Assembly: GCA_964418695.1 (NCBI GenBank)
Contig: CAYQMN010000008.1
Coordinates: 62,001-126,000, forward strand
Direction: 5' to 3'
Length of the DNA: 64,000 bases
Source: Prado023 sp964418695
Lineage (GTDB): Bacteria; Actinomycetota; Actinomycetes; S36-B12; CAIYMF01
Part shown: positions 8,407 through 16,848 of the stretch, in pieces
Position numbering within the stretch: the stretch's first letter is position 1
How the letters are laid out: each line of letters starts with the position of its first letter
The notes under the pieces: model-generated
What the model was told of the DNA's origin: nothing
Seen by the model: only the letters and a program-made list of their open reading frames with translations
The model's database searches: none
Position numbers and translations under genes: made by a program

Positions 8407-9069
8407 ATGAGGGTCTTCCAGATCGGCGCCGCGGGCGGCGTCGGACGCCGGCTCGCCGCACAGCTGGTCGCACGAGACGATGAGGCCACCGGGATGCATC
8501 GTCGCCCCGAACAGTCCTCGACGATCAGCGCCACGGGCGCGCACGCCGTGCTGGGTGACCTGATCGACGACACCGTCGAGGACATCGCCGAGCGGATGCG
8601 CGGCCATGACGCGGTGGTCTTCTCCGCGGGGGCCCACGGCACCGGCCAGGACCAGACCACGCTGATCGACGGTGTCGGGCTGGAGAAGGCGGCCGCCGCC
8701 GCGGCTCGGGCCGGGGTGCCGCGGTTCGTCCTGGTCTCGGCCTTCCCCGAATCGGAACGCGGCCGAGACCTGGGGGAGGGCTTCGAGCACTACATGCGGG
8801 TCAAGAAGGCCGCTGACGTGCACCTGGCGCACACCGACCTGGACTGGGTCATCGTGCGACCCGGAGGGCTGCTCGACTCCCCAGGCACCGGCCGGGTCAG
8901 CGCCGGACCGGCCATCGCCTACGGATCGGTGCCCCGAGACGACGTCGCCGGAGTCATCGCCGCCATCCTGCACACGCCGACCGTCAGCCGCGAGATCATC
9001 GAGCTCACCAGCGGGCCCGTTCGGATCCCCGAGGCCGTCGCCGCGCTGGCGCGACCAGCGCGGTCTTGA
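8407..9069 (+). CDS. NAD(P)-binding atypical SDR (YhfK/NmrA-like)
   Basis: This is a cytoplasmic Rossmann-fold protein of 220 residues of the atypical short-chain dehydrogenase group. The nucleotide motif is IGAAGGVGRRLAAQL at residues 6-20. Further family segments are AVVFSAGAHG, FVLVSAFPES and WVIVRPGGL. The ATG follows GACACAGG and fits the family start. It likely reduces or senses a small molecule or flavin/NADPH state. It is probably co-transcribed with the MFS gene upstream. The exact reaction cannot be deduced. Confidence 0.87.
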   Translation: MRVFQIGAAGGVGRRLAAQLVARDDEATGMHRRPEQSSTISATGAHAVLGDLIDDTVEDIAERMRGHDAVVFSAGAHGTGQDQTTLIDGVGLEKAAAAAARAGVPRFVLVSAFPESERGRDLGEGFEHYMRVKKAADVHLAHTDLDWVIVRPGGLLDSPGTGRVSAGPAIAYGSVPRDDVAGVIAAILHTPTVSREIIELTSGPVRIPEAVAALARPARS

Positions 9070-9126
9070 CGGCTGCCGCCGGTGTCTCAGCCGAATCGTT
9101 CGCACCAACAGTGAGGAGGCAGGAAC

Positions 9127-9540
9127 ATGGCATCCGTGGAGTTCCCGGCAAGCTTCCTGATCGGCGGCGCGACTGCCGCCAACCAGTTCGAGGGTGCCTA
9201 CGACGAAGGCGGCAAAGGGTTGTCCATCCAGGACGTCCTGCCCCGGGGGATCACCGCCCCCCGGGTACCGGGCCCGACCCCTGACAACCTGAAGCTGGTC
9301 GGGATCGACTTCTACCACCGCTACGCCGAGGACATCGCCCTGTTCGCCGAGATGGGCTTCTCGGTGTTCCGGTTCTCGATCGCCTGGTCGCGGATCTTCC
9401 CCAACGGTGACGAGCTCGAGCCGAACGAGGAGGGCCTGGCCTTCTACGACCGGGTCCTGGACGAGTGCGAGAAGCACGGCATCACCCCGCTGGTCACGAT
9501 CTCCCACTACGAGACCCCGCTGCACCTGGCCGAGACGTGA
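9127..9540 (+). pseudogene. GH1 6-phospho-beta-glucosidase, N-terminal fragment
   Basis: The frame starts with a good ribosome site (GAGGAGGCAGGAAC before ATG 9127) and codes for the beginning of a GH1 enzyme of the BglA/AscB type: FLIGGATAANQFEGAY near residues 10-25 and FSIAWSRIFPNG near 78-89. After TPLHLAE the similarity ends and a TGA follows at 9538-9540. Intact enzymes have about 475 residues with two catalytic Glu; both are lost here. The sequence directly downstream comes from unrelated genes, so the break is a rearrangement junction and not a point mutation. Confidence 0.8.
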
Positions 9541-9625
9541 GCGGAAGGCGGGAGGCCAGCTCCCGGGCTGCTGGGTTGTCCCACAGACTGCCGGGCAGGG
9601 TGGTCTCACCGATGGCGACGAGCAC
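9536..9625 (-). pseudogene. Fragment of a cyclophilin-like fold protein
   Basis: On the minus strand a short stretch reads GETTLPGSLWDNPAARELA followed by SRLPLT. This matches the conserved DNPaaRdlaarLPLt segment of small cyclophilin-like (PF18050-type) proteins. Nothing of the rest of that protein is visible on either side. It is wedged between the GH1 fragment and the maltokinase remnant. The assignment rests on about 28 residues. Confidence 0.45.
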
Positions 9626-10045
9626 TGCAGTGTCCTGCGTGGATGACCCCGTGCTCGATCCGGAGCAGACCCATGGCCACGAGCCGGAGCCGGGCGCGGC
9701 CCGGCCACCGTCGTTCGAGGCGGCCCGCATCGACCCGGCGTGGCTCCGGCTGCCGCCGCGGCGGCTGTCGGTCGAGCAGAGCAACACGTCGGTCGTGCTC
9801 GGCGAGAACGCGATGATGAAGGTGTTCCGCCGCCTGGTCCCCGGCATCAACCCGGACATCGAGGTGCACGCGGCTCTGCTCGCGAAGCCCGGGCGGCGCT
9901 GCCGGGGCGCTCACCGACGACGAGCGCACGATCCTCGCCGCCTATCTCGTGGACAAGGCCGCCTGTGAGGGCGCTACGAGCGGGCCCACCGCCCGGACTG
10001 GCTGCCGATCCCCCTCGGCGCCCTCGCCGACCTCGCGCAAATAGC
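9612..10045 (+). pseudogene. Maltokinase remnant with internal deletion and frameshift
   Basis: Two separated parts of a bacterial maltokinase (Mak/Pep2, which phosphorylates maltose for glycogen synthesis) are joined. The first part has LSVEQSNTSVVLGENAMMKV and RRLVPGINPDIEVHAALLA (about 9765-9885), the nucleotide-binding N-terminal lobe. The second part, in another frame, reads LTDDERTILAAYLVDKAACE and, after a further one-base shift near 9967, RYERAHRPDWLPIPLGALAD, which is the normal C-terminus. The central catalytic region of more than 250 residues is missing. The visible ATG is 9612, but this overlaps the cyclophilin-like fragment, so the true upstream limit of the remnant is uncertain. 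Not functional. Confidence 0.75.
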
Positions 10046-10282
10046 GACAACCGCTCGCGGTGATCGGGACGCCGAGAACCCGCGGTGGACCGCATCTGGT
10101 GTTCAAGACGCCCGCCCCGGCGATCCGCGAATAGACATCCACGTGCGCCAGGGCTGGTCGCGCTGTGGCGGCCTGGACGGGGCTGCAGGGGTCACCGGAC
10201 CGCCCACCGAGCAACTCCGGGCCTGGGCGGGGGCGGCAGCACCATGGCGGATGGTCGCGGGCCGCGCATGCGTCCACGGCTG

Positions 10283-12202
10283 TCAGTCGAGAACGCCGAA
10301 CAGCGCTGTCAGCAGGTCCTCGTAGGAAGATCCGGCCGTCGTCAGGGTCTGGACGTTGGCTGGCTCGGACAGGGTCAGGATCAGTTGGTCGAACACCCGC
10401 CGGAAGGCGGAACGGCCGTCGGGTGCGAAGGTGAACATGACCACGAGCCTGACCGTCGACCCGCCCCACGAGATCGGTGTCTGGCTGACCAGGACTGAGA
10501 TGGCGGTCCGGTTCTGGTCCATGTGCAGCGAGTGCGGCACGGCCAGCGAGCCGAACGCCGTCGGGGACAGCCGCTCCCGTTCCATGACGTCATCGAGGAA
10601 GTGCGGTCCCACGACGCCCTCGGTGAGCAGCGGGGCGACCATCAGGTCGAGCACCTGCTCACGCGTCTCGATGTCGGAGACATGGTGGATGAAGAGCGGG
10701 TCAAGCAACTCGACCAGGTTGCCGCGCAACCGCGCGCGGTTGCGCCGCTCGCGCAGCCCGCGCACTACCTCCGCAACGTTGTCCAGGTCGGCACGGGATA
10801 GTAGCGGCGTGACCGTGACCACCGGCGGCAGCCCGCTCTGCGGCAGGGGAACGCTGGACACGATCAAGTCGGCGTCCAACGAGGCCCAGTTCTGTTCGGC
10901 TGTGGTCACCACGGACTCGATCACGGCATCCGGTGGCAGTGACCGTGCCAGCTGTTCGCGGAACACGTTGTGCATCGAGTGGTAGCGCGGGACCAGGCAG
11001 ACGATCGAGATGCGGTCGGCGTCATCGGCGGTGCTCTGCAGCTGGGAGCCGATGTGGAAGGACAGGAAGGCGATCTCGTCCTCGTCGACCTCGATGCCTT
11101 CGCGTAGCTCCACCTGCCGGGCAAAGAACACGCTGAGCTCGTGGATCAGGGGGTGGGCCTGCTTGAACGCCGTCGCCACCGGATTGCGGGCACGCTCGCC
11201 CGCTCGCATGCGGGCAACCAGGTTTCGCACATGCAGACCCATGTTCAACAGAAACCTGTCGGAGGTCAGGTCCACCAAGTAGTGCTGGGAGAGCTCGGCG
11301 GTGATCTGGCAGACCATCTCGTAGTAGACATCGTTCGCCCGGCGCAGCTCGGAAGGGTCGCGAGTCTCACGCGGAATGGTCTTGAAGCTCAACAGCAGCG
11401 CGATGTAGCGGCGCTCGACCGGGGGCAGCTCGACATCGAGCAGGTCCCTGACCGAACCCGCGACCTGAGTGGCCACATCGGTCATCGGGGAGTCGTCCAC
11501 CCCATCCGAACCCGGCACCGCCGACAGCTCGTAGCCCTGGCGGACCCGGTCCACGGCGATCATCAGGTGCATGACCAGGTCGGTCATCACGTACTCATTG
11601 GCGTCGAGGCTGTTGTCCCGGAGGGCATCGGACAGGATCAGCCGCAGCAGCTGCTGGTCGCGGCTGCTGAATCGGCCCATCAACCCCGCAGCCAGTGCCG
11701 ACTGCGAACCGCGTGCGCTCTCTGCGAGGATCTGCCGCAGCACCCGGCGTCGCTGTCGTTCCGACCCGTGCAGTTCGAGCCACTCCCGCTCCCGACGCAC
11801 GCTCAGGTCGTATTCGCGCAGGAGCGCACGTGACCGGACAAGGTCCGCCTCGATCGTGCTCGTGCTGACATGGAGGCGCGACGCGAGCTGCCTGATGTCC
11901 AGCCCATCTGGGTGCCGAAGCAGTTCCGCCACCACCCCGTGCATGCGCTGTCCGGGTGTCTCGGATGAATGCGAGGAGCCGAACCCACTGTCGACGAACG
12001 CCCGGTAGGTGGTGTCGTCGAGGCGGTAGCCAAGGTGGGACGAGGTCACCAAATCAGCGCGAGCAGTGCGGTTGATCTGCGCGACGTAATGGCGCACCGT
12101 GCGGGCCGAGACCTGCAGCCGGGCCGCCAACTCCTCACCGGGCACCGGGCGACGGGCCCGGTCCAAGTAGGTCAGCAACTCAAGATGGCGTTCGGCGAGC
12201 AT
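10283..12202 (-). CDS. PRD-containing transcriptional activator (MtlR/LicR type)
   Basis: This regulator of 639 residues is controlled by the phosphotransferase system. In order it has an HTH_11 domain (about 3-60), an Mga-like second HTH (about 85-150), PRD1 (about 185-290, His212 in VMHLMIAVDRVRQG), PRD2 (about 300-405, His324 and His383), an EIIB-like domain (about 398-485, Cys402) and a C-terminal EIIA-like domain of the mannitol/fructose type (about 505-639, His557 in SLAVPHSLHMD). Phosphorylation of these residues by HPr and the EII proteins would set its activity. It is divergent from the PTS operon at 12513, its likely target. The order fits activators such as MtlR/LicR, not RNA-binding antiterminators. 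Confidence 0.92.
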   Translation of the reverse strand: MLAERHLELLTYLDRARRPVPGEELAARLQVSARTVRHYVAQINRTARADLVTSSHLGYRLDDTTYRAFVDSGFGSSHSSETPGQRMHGVVAELLRHPDGLDIRQLASRLHVSTSTIEADLVRSRALLREYDLSVRREREWLELHGSERQRRRVLRQILAESARGSQSALAAGLMGRFSSRDQQLLRLILSDALRDNSLDANEYVMTDLVMHLMIAVDRVRQGYELSAVPGSDGVDDSPMTDVATQVAGSVRDLLDVELPPVERRYIALLLSFKTIPRETRDPSELRRANDVYYEMVCQITAELSQHYLVDLTSDRFLLNMGLHVRNLVARMRAGERARNPVATAFKQAHPLIHELSVFFARQVELREGIEVDEDEIAFLSFHIGSQLQSTADDADRISIVCLVPRYHSMHNVFREQLARSLPPDAVIESVVTTAEQNWASLDADLIVSSVPLPQSGLPPVVTVTPLLSRADLDNVAEVVRGLRERRNRARLRGNLVELLDPLFIHHVSDIETREQVLDLMVAPLLTEGVVGPHFLDDVMERERLSPTAFGSLAVPHSLHMDQNRTAISVLVSQTPISWGGSTVRLVVMFTFAPDGRSAFRRVFDQLILTLSEPANVQTLTTAGSSYEDLLTALFGVLD

Positions 12203-12512
12203 GGGTCCTCCGAGCCGTTCCCTTCACCATGACTAGCCGTACCGTCCACCGTGGTTGGCTGGGTTCGCTGATTGTGGACCAAGACCGTGACCGCGGGTGA
12301 GGAAGGTGCCGAGCGGCTCCTTGGTGCTCGTCACACTCGCGCGCGCGTGCCTGAGCTGCCGGACAGGGCACCTCGCCTTCCGCGCCAGCGGCAACAGGCC
12401 TCGCCTCGCGATCGCCGCCCGTCAAGCTCGGGGCCCTACGTTCCGGCGAAGGAATGAAGATGCCACGTAGCGGTGCCGGCCATCCGCGACCACTCGAGAC
12501 AGAGGGACTCAC
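12203..12512. other. Divergent control region of the PTS locus
   Basis: These 310 bp separate the activator from the EIIB gene and should hold both promoters and the activator site. An imperfect hairpin is visible around 12303-12322 (AAGG/CCTT outer and GCC/GGC inner pairs), flanked by ACCAAG at 12278-12283 and CTTGGT at about 12320-12325 as outer inverted arms. No gene is seen. Which element binds the activator is not known. Confidence 0.4.
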
Positions 12513-12806
12513 ATGAAGATCAGCCTGTTCTGCAACGCCGGGATGTCCACTTCGCTGGTGGCCTCGAAGCTCAAGAAGTCCTTCGACGCGGCGGGCAAGG
12601 ACTACGAGGTCGCCGCGTACGACTTCTCGCAGCTGGCCAACGAAGTCGACGACACCGACGTGATCGTGCTCGGTCCGCAGATCGGCTGGGCGTTCGACGA
12701 CGTGAAGAAGGCCTACCCGGGCAAGACCGTCATCGTCCTCACGATGCAGGAGTTCGGCTCGATGAACGGTGACGTGATCCGCGCGCGGGTCGAGAAGGAT
12801 CTCTGA
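12513..12806 (+). CDS. PTS lactose/cellobiose-family EIIB component
   Basis: This is a cytoplasmic phosphocarrier of 97 residues that passes phosphate from EIIA to the incoming sugar. The phospho-cysteine is Cys7 in LFCNAGMSTS, the hallmark of the Lac family, and QIGWAFDDVKK near residue 60-70 is typical. It begins the operon EIIB-EIIC-GH31-EIIA-GH1-manA. A ribosome site GAGGGA lies 5-6 bp before the ATG. Residue identity does not tell which disaccharide is carried. Confidence 0.95.
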   Translation: MKISLFCNAGMSTSLVASKLKKSFDAAGKDYEVAAYDFSQLANEVDDTDVIVLGPQIGWAFDDVKKAYPGKTVIVLTMQEFGSMNGDVIRARVEKDL

Positions 12807-12836
12807 GCCCGGTCCCGGCCCTCGAGGAGGTGTGAC

Positions 12837-14204
12837 ATGAGTGCCGTCAATGTCATGCAGATGCGCTTGTCCAAGGTGATCGGCAAGATCGCCGGCAACA
12901 AGCTCCTGCTGACCCTGCGCGATACCTTCATCATGGCCTCCGCGCCGATCATGATCGCGGGCTTCGCCATCATGATCAGCTCGGTCTTCGTCGATCCCAA
13001 CGGCATCATCTTCGGCGAGTCCGGGCTGGGCCTGGGCGAGATGATCGCCGGGTCGTGGGAGGCGTGGGAGACATCCGCCTTCGCGGGGGCGCTGCGAGTC
13101 ATCCAGGAGGCGGCCAACCTCTTCCTCAGCGGCACCCTGGCGATCAACGCCCTCCTGGTGACGGTCGGGTTCGCCTACTTCGGCACCCGCCGCTTCTTCC
13201 CGACGAACAAGGAACCGGTCCTGGTCGTGCTCTACACGCTGGGCTCGTTGTTCATCGTCCTTCCGTGGACCATCACCAGCATGATCGGAGACGATCCGGT
13301 CACGGTGGACGGGTACGTGGACTCGAACTTCCTGGGTCAGCAGGGCATCTTCACCGGACTGCTGGTGGCCGGCGTGACCATGTATGTGTTCAACACCTTG
13401 TTGAAGAAGAACATCGGCATCAAGATGCCCGAGTCAGTCCCGCCGGCTGTCGCCAAGAGCTTCGAGTCGCTGGTGCCGGGCGCCGCGACGCTGCTGCTGT
13501 TCGTCGTCATCGCCACGGTCTTCGCGCAGTACGACACGACGCTGCCCGAGGCCATGCTGGCGCTGATCCAAGAGCCTGCCCTGGCCATCTCCCGCACTCC
13601 GTTCTTCGCCGTGGTGGCCATGACGACCACCCCGATCCTGCAGTGGTTCGGCATTCACGCCAGCTCCGTCTGGGGCCCGATCTACGGCCTGACCTGGGAC
13701 ATCAACAGCAACGAGAACGTCCTGGGCACCGGTCAGCACGTGTACTCCACCCTGTTCATGAACTTCACAGTGGTCTCCTCGGGCGCCCTGACCATTGCCC
13801 CGATCCTGGCGATGCTGCTGTACAGCAAGCGGGCTGAGGCGAAGAGCATCTCCCGCGTGGCGGCGGCGCCTGGCGTCTTCAACATCTCCGAGCCAGTCAC
13901 CTACGGCTTCCCGATCGTGCTGAACCCGGTGCTGTTCGTGCCCTACTTCTTGAGCTGGCTGGTCCCCTTCTTCTTCGGGTCGTTCCTGACCCAGATCGGG
14001 CTCCTGCCGATCATCAGCAACAACGTCCCGTGGACCGTGCCCCCGATCATCTCCGGCTTCCTCTACTCGGGGTCTTGGAGTGGGGCGCTCTATCAGGTGT
14101 TCGTGATCTTCATCGTGGTGCTGATGTACCTGCCGTTCGTGCGCATCGGCGACAAGCTCTCGGCTGAAGGCTTCGACGAGGCCTTGGACAAGGGTGAGGC
14201 GTGA
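12837..14204 (+). CDS. PTS lactose/cellobiose-family EIIC permease
   Basis: This is the membrane channel of the PTS, 455 residues with about ten hydrophobic segments. Family landmarks include NIGIKMPESVPPAVAKSFES (near 185-205), the loop FGIHASSVWGPIYG (near 272-285) and NISEPVTYGFPIVLNP near residues 348-363, where the conserved Glu of the sugar site lies. A strong ribosome site GAGGAGG precedes ATG 12837. Its stop overlaps the ATG of the GH31 gene by one base. With the EIIB and EIIA here it forms a complete permease. Confidence 0.95.
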   Translation: MSAVNVMQMRLSKVIGKIAGNKLLLTLRDTFIMASAPIMIAGFAIMISSVFVDPNGIIFGESGLGLGEMIAGSWEAWETSAFAGALRVIQEAANLFLSGTLAINALLVTVGFAYFGTRRFFPTNKEPVLVVLYTLGSLFIVLPWTITSMIGDDPVTVDGYVDSNFLGQQGIFTGLLVAGVTMYVFNTLLKKNIGIKMPESVPPAVAKSFESLVPGAATLLLFVVIATVFAQYDTTLPEAMLALIQEPALAISRTPFFAVVAMTTTPILQWFGIHASSVWGPIYGLTWDINSNENVLGTGQHVYSTLFMNFTVVSSGALTIAPILAMLLYSKRAEAKSISRVAAAPGVFNISEPVTYGFPIVLNPVLFVPYFLSWLVPFFFGSFLTQIGLLPIISNNVPWTVPPIISGFLYSGSWSGALYQVFVIFIVVLMYLPFVRIGDKLSAEGFDEALDKGEA

Positions 14205-16492
14205 TGGCCATCGAAGAGCACGTCATCAGCAAGCACCTCAACGGCTGGGACTATCAGGACTCCGATCGCCTGTTCTACCGGGAGGACTGCTTCTACGACT
14301 ACGTGGTCAGTCTGGATGCTGTTGAGGTCGTAGAGGAGGGCTCGGTTCGCTTCTCCACCACGCTGCTCAGTGGGGAGACCTGTCACCTCACGCTGCTGTT
14401 CCACTCCGATTCCCTGTTCCATCTCGAGTTCGCCAACCAGCTGGGCGCATTCGAGATGAGCTCGGCCGAGTACCTGAACACCGGCTCACTGCCGCAGTGC
14501 CCGGCGGAGCTCGAGGAGGGCCCGGACGGCTTCACCGTCACGTGCGGGGAGCTGTCCATCACGCTGGCCTCCGACCCGTTCCAGCTGACGATCAGTCGGG
14601 GTGGCGAGGTGAGGTTCGCCACCTCCACCAAACGGGTCTCCCGGCAGTTCATCACGCCGGGGTTGGGTCAGCGCATCCACGCAGACGGGCGCCGCGAGTC
14701 GTTCCTGTCCTGGAACATCGCCAACGGCGACGCCTTCTTCGGGCTGGGAGAGAAGTTCGGCCGGGTCGAGAAGTCGCAGAGCCGGGTCACCGTGTACGCG
14801 ATGGATGCCTGCGGCACCAACTCCACCGACCTGTCCTACAAGGCCGCGCCGCTGCTGCTGTCCACAGCCGGCTACGGGATGCTGTTCGACACCGCCCGGC
14901 GCACGCACTGGGACATCGGCAGCTTCTGCTTCTCGTCGGGCAGCTACCTGGTCGAGAGCCCGGTGCTGCGCGGCTACTGGTACTTCGGTGACGACCTCAA
15001 GGCCCTGATCACGGCGCAGTCCGAGCTGCTTGGCCGCCCGGAGATGGTCGCCCCGTGGACACTCGGAGTCTGGTTTAGCCGCTGCGCCTACATGGACTGG
15101 CAGGACGTCGATGACGTCGTCGCCGGCTTGCGCGAGCGGGAGATCCCCTTCGACGTCATCAACCTCGACGTGCGGTGGGGCCAGAACTATTGGTACGAGG
15201 ACTTCTGGGTCGATTGCTGCGACTTCGAGTGGAGCGACGAGCGGTTCCCGGACCCCGTGAGCAAGCTCGCCGACCTCATGGACGACGGGGTGGCGTGCTG
15301 CGCGTGGCTGAACCCCTACCTGCCGCCAGGAACCGCCGTGTACGCCGAGGGCTTGGAGCGCGGCTATCTGGTCAAGACCACGGCCGGTGGCCTGGCTGGC
15401 ATCCGCCGCCGCAAGGTCAGTGAGATCGGCCTGCCTGACCTGACCAATCCGCAGGCCTACGAATGGTGGAAGGGCTACGTCAAGCGGTTCATGGGGCTGG
15501 GGTTGCGGGCCATCAAGCCCGACTACACCGACCGTGTGCCCGCCGACGCGGCATTCCACAACGGCTTCACCGGGCTGGACATGCACAACGCCTACATATA
15601 TCTGTACTCCAAGGCCTGCTACGAGGCGACGCAGGAGCTCTATGACACCGCGCTGATCTGGAAGCGGCCCGGGTTCCTGGGCACCGGCAAGTTCGCCGGG
15701 ACCTGGTCCGGCGACGTGGAGACGAGCTTCGAGGGCCTGCGGTTCACCCTGCGCGGCGGGCTCTCCATCGGCTTCTCCGGGGAGACCTTGTGGAGCAGTG
15801 ACATCGCCGGGTTCAAGGGCGATCGGCCCAGCCCCGAGCTCTACATCCGCTGGTCTCAGATGGGTCTGCTGTGCTCGCTGGCCCGCTACCACGGCACCAC
15901 CGTGCGCGAACCTTGGTACTACGGTGACGAGGCGGTTGCGGCGGTACGCAAGTACAGCGATCTGCGCTACCGGTGGCTGCCCTACCTGATGGAGCTGTCC
16001 TACGAGTCCACGCTCAACGGGCTTCCCGTGATGCGCCACCTGGCCGTCGAGTACCCCGACGACCCCATCGCCCGTCAGATCGACGACCAGTTCCTGATCG
16101 GCACCGACATCCTGGTCGTGCCGATCCTCGAGGAGGGGCAGCAGCAGCGATCGCTGTATCTGCCGGCCGGCCGCTGGATCGACATCCACACGGGCCAGGT
16201 GCGCGAGGGCAACCGGCAGGTCACCGTGCCGGTCAGCGTGGCCGACATACCGGTCTACGTGCGCGAGGGCGCGGTGATCCCGGAGTTCGCCGGGGCGCTG
16301 CCTCATGTGAAGTCCTTCTCCCCGGCCGACATGGTCCTGACCAGCTATGGAGCTCCGCGGGCCAAGTCCGGGTGGCTGGTGAACGACCAGGCCGAGGCCG
16401 TCCGCTACTCGGTTGGCGCCGAGGGCGCAGTTGCGAGTGACGCTGGTGTGGAGCTCGTCAGCTTCGCCCTACGTGGCGATGAGCAGAAGTAG
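14204..16492 (+). CDS. GH31 alpha-glycosidase (alpha-xylosidase/alpha-glucosidase type)
   Basis: This is a cytoplasmic glycoside hydrolase of family 31, 762 residues, similar in architecture to YicI-type alpha-xylosidases: N-terminal beta-sandwich (about 1-280), catalytic barrel (about 285-620) and C-terminal sandwich domains. The nucleophile is Asp440 in IKPDYTDRVP and the acid/base Asp504 in TWSGDVETSFEG. ATG 14204 overlaps the EIIC stop by one base; a GTG one codon earlier also exists. It sits inside a PTS operon, so its substrate may arrive phosphorylated, which is unusual for GH31. Possible targets are alpha-xylosyl- or alpha-glucosyl-linked sugars; the exact one is unknown. Confidence 0.92.
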   Translation: MAIEEHVISKHLNGWDYQDSDRLFYREDCFYDYVVSLDAVEVVEEGSVRFSTTLLSGETCHLTLLFHSDSLFHLEFANQLGAFEMSSAEYLNTGSLPQCPAELEEGPDGFTVTCGELSITLASDPFQLTISRGGEVRFATSTKRVSRQFITPGLGQRIHADGRRESFLSWNIANGDAFFGLGEKFGRVEKSQSRVTVYAMDACGTNSTDLSYKAAPLLLSTAGYGMLFDTARRTHWDIGSFCFSSGSYLVESPVLRGYWYFGDDLKALITAQSELLGRPEMVAPWTLGVWFSRCAYMDWQDVDDVVAGLREREIPFDVINLDVRWGQNYWYEDFWVDCCDFEWSDERFPDPVSKLADLMDDGVACCAWLNPYLPPGTAVYAEGLERGYLVKTTAGGLAGIRRRKVSEIGLPDLTNPQAYEWWKGYVKRFMGLGLRAIKPDYTDRVPADAAFHNGFTGLDMHNAYIYLYSKACYEATQELYDTALIWKRPGFLGTGKFAGTWSGDVETSFEGLRFTLRGGLSIGFSGETLWSSDIAGFKGDRPSPELYIRWSQMGLLCSLARYHGTTVREPWYYGDEAVAAVRKYSDLRYRWLPYLMELSYESTLNGLPVMRHLAVEYPDDPIARQIDDQFLIGTDILVVPILEEGQQQRSLYLPAGRWIDIHTGQVREGNRQVTVPVSVADIPVYVREGAVIPEFAGALPHVKSFSPADMVLTSYGAPRAKSGWLVNDQAEAVRYSVGAEGAVASDAGVELVSFALRGDEQK

Positions 16493-16503
16493 CGAGGGTG
16501 GCC

Positions 16504-16848
16504 ATGATTGACGAAGAGCTGGCCGGCATCGCCATGCAGCTGATCGGCTGCAGCGGTGACGCGAAGTCGCACGCGATGTCGGCGATGAGGGCCGCCGCGG
16601 CAGGCGATTTCGAGGCATCAGACTCCGCGCTGCAGGCTGCCCGCACTGCGCTCGGGCAGGCCCACGTCATCCAGACCGAGTTGATGACACGGGAGATCAG
16701 GGAGGGCATCGTCGAGAAGTCGGTGATCCTCATCCACGCCCAGGATCACTTCATCGGCGCAGTGACGACGATCGACGTGGGCGACTTCGTCGTGCGGCTG
16801 AGCAAGCGGGTCGCCCAACTGGAGGCTGCGGCGGAGGTGACGTCATGA
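16504..16848 (+). CDS. PTS lactose/cellobiose-family EIIA component
   Basis: This is a helical phosphocarrier of 114 residues that receives phosphate from HPr. The phospho-histidine is His78 in ILIHAQDHFI, and Asp81, which binds the metal at the trimer centre of Lac-type EIIA, is present. ATG 16504 has GAGGG five bases upstream and was preferred to the GTG at 16498. The last four bases overlap the start of the GH1 gene (ATGA), so the two are coupled. Its position between the two glycosidase genes completes the PTS. Confidence 0.95.
   Translation: MIDEELAGIAMQLIGCSGDAKSHAMSAMRAAAAGDFEASDSALQAARTALGQAHVIQTELMTREIREGIVEKSVILIHAQDHFIGAVTTIDVGDFVVRLSKRVAQLEAAAEVTS

Noticed and set aside
12303..12322. 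Hairpin before EIIB considered as an RNA antiterminator site
   Set aside because: The linked regulator has DNA-binding HTH domains and no RNA-binding CAT domain, so a DNA activator site is expected instead.
14486..16306. 606-residue open frame opposite the GH31 gene
   Set aside because: Typical antisense frame of a high-GC gene, with His/Gly/Val bias and no known domain; the GH31 frame has both catalytic Asp residues.
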